14,439 nt of DNA from positions 11,536 to 25,974 of the forward strand of contig PMOU01000056.1 of assembly GCA_003161205.1 (NCBI GenBank), read 5' to 3'. Shown one piece after another: positions 13,040 through 14,439 of this stretch. A model generated the notes under the pieces. That model searched no databases, was not told where the DNA came from, and saw only the letters and a program-made list of their open reading frames with translations. The position numbers and the translations under genes were made by a program. This DNA comes from Actinomycetota bacterium. GTDB taxonomy: Bacteria > Actinomycetota > Actinomycetes > Streptosporangiales > Streptosporangiaceae. Numbering within the stretch: position 1 is the stretch's first letter; each line of letters opens with the position of its first letter.

Positions 13040-13432
13040 CTGGCTGAAATGATCCCTGCAGATACCCGGTGGCGCCTGGGCCACTTCGGCGTCATCGCCG
13101 CCATCGCGGCGTTCACGGCCGGGGAACCCTGGCTCGACCAGCTCCTGGCCACCCTTGACCATCGGCGGGCCCTGCTTGCTGATCTGCTGCGCCAGCGCTT
13201 GCCCGGGCTTACCTGGCACCCGCCCGAGGCGACCTTCCTGGCCTGGCTCAACTGTGCCGCTCTCGGCCCGGACGACCAGGCCCGGGAACGGTTCCTCACC
13301 GGCGGGCGCGTCGCGCTCGAGCCCGGCCTGCGGTTTGGCGCCGCGGGCAGCGGCTACGCGCGCCTGAACTTCGCCACTAGCACCGGCATCCTTGACCAGG
13401 CGACAGCACGAATGGCGAGATCTGCCGGCTGA
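13040..13432 (+). pseudogene. C-terminal remnant of a MalY/PatB-type aminotransferase gene
   Basis: The frame reads LGHFGVIAAIAAFTAGEPWLDQLLATLD, then PPEATFLAWLNCAALGPDD, and GRVALEPGLRFGAAGSGYARLNFATS, which is the end of a fold-type I PLP enzyme of the cystathionine beta-lyase (MalY/PatB) kind, including the Arg of ARLNFA that binds the substrate carboxylate. About 250 N-terminal residues with the PLP-binding Lys are missing; the homology starts about 50 bases after the Usp stop. An ATG at 13049 could begin a 127-residue product but it would have no cofactor site. The truncation point is sharp, so deletion is the likely cause. Confidence 0.8.
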
Positions 13433-13599
13433 CCCGCCGCTCGCGGCATGATTTCTGCCGTGGCAGGTAGACCGGCTACGACGGCTGGGCCCCGATCCGA
13501 TCAGGAATCGAGAAGCGCCATGGTGTGGGTGGGCCTAGCCTTGCGGTGGAAGGCCGACATGACAGCGAGGCCCTGAGCGTCAAGAAGGGAAATCCGAAA

Positions 13600-14037
13600 A
13601 TGCCCACGACCGAGTCCGGTAGCTTCAGCGCCGAGGAACGTGCCGCGATGAAGAAGCGCGCCGCCGAGTTGCGCGCCGAAGGCAAGAAGGGCGCCAAGAA
13701 GGCCGACGGCCTGCAGGCGGTCCTCGACGCCATCGCGGAGATGGCACCGGAGGATCGCGTGCTAGCCGAGCGCGTGCATGTGACGGTAACCGCGACCGCC
13801 CCCGACTTGTCGCCGAAGACCTGGTACGGGATGCCCGCTTACGCGAACGCGGACGGCAAGGCCGTCGTCTTCTTCCAGAACGCGGGCAAGTTCAACTACC
13901 GCTACTCGACCCTGGGCTTCCAGGACGTGGCGAACCTCGACGACGGCGACATGTGGCCGGTATCGTACGCGCTCAAGAAGTGGAGCCCCACGGTGGAAAA
14001 GAAGGTCGCCGAGCTGGTGAAGGCCGCGATCTCCTGA
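13600..14037 (+). CDS. DUF1801-family protein
   Basis: Predicted 145 residues. The N-terminal ~50 residues are a charged helix with AEERAAMKKRAAELRAEGKKGAKK, followed by the DUF1801 (YdhG-like) domain: PDLSPKTWYGMPAYANADGKAVVFFQNAGKFNYRYSTLGFQD and a WPVSYALKKWSPTVEKKVAELVKAA tail. The domain is linked in the literature to an iron-chaperone fold, but the role here is unknown. ATG 13600 is set by an AGAAGGGA ribosome binding site at 13583-13590, 9 bases ahead; a longer open frame from 13525 has no support. The 167 bases before it (13433-13599) show no gene or clear promoter. Convergent with ddaH. Confidence 0.85.
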   Translation: MPTTESGSFSAEERAAMKKRAAELRAEGKKGAKKADGLQAVLDAIAEMAPEDRVLAERVHVTVTATAPDLSPKTWYGMPAYANADGKAVVFFQNAGKFNYRYSTLGFQDVANLDDGDMWPVSYALKKWSPTVEKKVAELVKAAIS

Positions 14038-14081
14038 CCCGCCCCCCCACGGGCAAACAACCGCCATCGGCAAGGGCGGGT
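14037..14081. terminator. Weak hairpin between convergent genes
   Basis: Eight-base arms at 14037-14044 (ACCCGCCC) and 14074-14081 (GGGCGGGT) are exact complements with a 29-base loop. It sits at the DUF1801 stop and before the convergent ddaH stop. A second 5-bp hairpin lies at 14096-14113 (GGCGG/CCGCC). Either may terminate both genes; low stability makes this tentative. Confidence 0.3.
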
Positions 14082-14125
14082 TGCACCGTTCAGTTGGCGG
14101 CCTGCTGACCGCCGTGGCCCCGGCG

Positions 14126-14439
14126 TTATCGTCCGGGCAGGAGGACGCTCAGGCAGGTGACGCATCCTTCGAGTTTCTCGAACTCACTGATGTCCACCAC
14201 GACCGGGGTGAAGCCGAGGTCGGCTAGGAGCTCAGCGGTGCGGGGAGCGGACGCTGCGATCAGTACCTGGTCCCCGCCGAGCGGGACGACATGGCAGCCG
14301 CCCTCTTCGTCCACCGGGCGGACCGCCGGGAACAGCTCGGCTGGCACCAGCTGGGGTAGCAGCAGGAACGTGCCGTCAGGCAGCGCGGTCACCGCCGACT
14401 TCAGGTGCAGCACGTTCCCCAGCGGGACGGCGATCACCG
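14126..14439 (-). CDS. ddaH: Dimethylarginine dimethylaminohydrolase, C-terminal part (runs off the right edge)
   Basis: The minus strand is open from the right edge to TAA 14126-14128 and encodes about 104 C-terminal residues. It has the catalytic His in LHLKSAVTALPDG, and the nucleophile Cys region SEFEKLEGCVTCLSV near the end. DDAH splits asymmetric dimethylarginine into citrulline and dimethylamine, a guanidino-modifying reaction. Related arginine deiminases and amidinotransferases share the fold, but this C-terminus is characteristic of the DDAH type. The N-terminal half is outside the window, so the GTG at 14437 is internal rather than a start. It converges with the DUF1801 gene, so its promoter is also outside. 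Confidence 0.85.
   Translation of the reverse strand, partial: VIAVPLGNVLHLKSAVTALPDGTFLLLPQLVPAELFPAVRPVDEEGGCHVVPLGGDQVLIAASAPRTAELLADLGFTPVVVDISEFEKLEGCVTCLSVLLPGR

Noticed and set aside
1..14439. Insertion sequence, integrase, tRNA or attachment site explaining the toxin island
   Set aside because: No transposase, integrase, terminal inverted repeats or tRNA was found on either strand, so no mobile element is claimed.

Overview
The window comes from a GC-rich actinobacterium. The evidence is strong G/C third-position bias, GTG/TTG starts, several promoters of the TANNNT type placed so that transcripts begin at the start codon, and families typical of Actinomycetota: a NodS-like methyltransferase next to a PIG-L deacetylase, an MhuD-type haem oxygenase, a DUF2231-Rieske protein and CGNR and ABM proteins. 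No genus can be named from this sequence alone. There are no rRNA, tRNA, CRISPR or insertion-sequence genes.

Layout. (1) 1-2868, minus strand: a tightly packed operon, acyl-CoA dehydrogenase-like protein, PIG-L deacetylase, NodS-like methyltransferase and family 2 glycosyltransferase (cut by the window edge). The first three are coupled by 4-base stop/start overlaps. (2) 2869-3059: a gap with a 15-bp tandem repeat upstream of that operon and a perfect hairpin that ends the dps gene. (3) 3060-4540: dps (minus) divergent from a membrane DUF2231-Rieske protein (plus). (4) 4604-7563: a visibly less GC-rich toxin-antitoxin block on the minus strand, with a remnant AbiEii-like gene, hipA, hipB with three palindromic operators, an intact AbiEii-like nucleotidyltransferase toxin and its small coupled partner. 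(5) 7653-8808, plus strand: a transglutaminase-like protein and an MhuD-like haem monooxygenase. (6) 8827-9318: a broken methyltransferase gene with an internal inversion. (7) 9275-11280, minus strand: a coupled NAD-dependent epimerase and second acyl-CoA dehydrogenase. (8) 11331-13432: a decayed stretch of truncated VOC, CGNR and MalY-type aminotransferase genes, each abutting an apparently whole gene (a hypothetical protein and a universal stress protein). (9) 13600-14439: a DUF1801 protein, convergent with a dimethylarginine dimethylaminohydrolase that runs off the right edge.

How the genes fit together. Region 1 looks like one pathway of unknown product: oxidation, deacetylation, methylation and glycosyl transfer. 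Regions 2, 3, 5 and 8 hold iron, haem and stress functions (Dps, Rieske, MhuD, Usp) without a shared operon. Region 4 is a defence or persistence island where hipBA and an AbiE-like pair sit head to tail. The most unusual single observation is the 91-bp inversion at 9056-9146: flipping it back restores a methyltransferase motif in frame on both sides.
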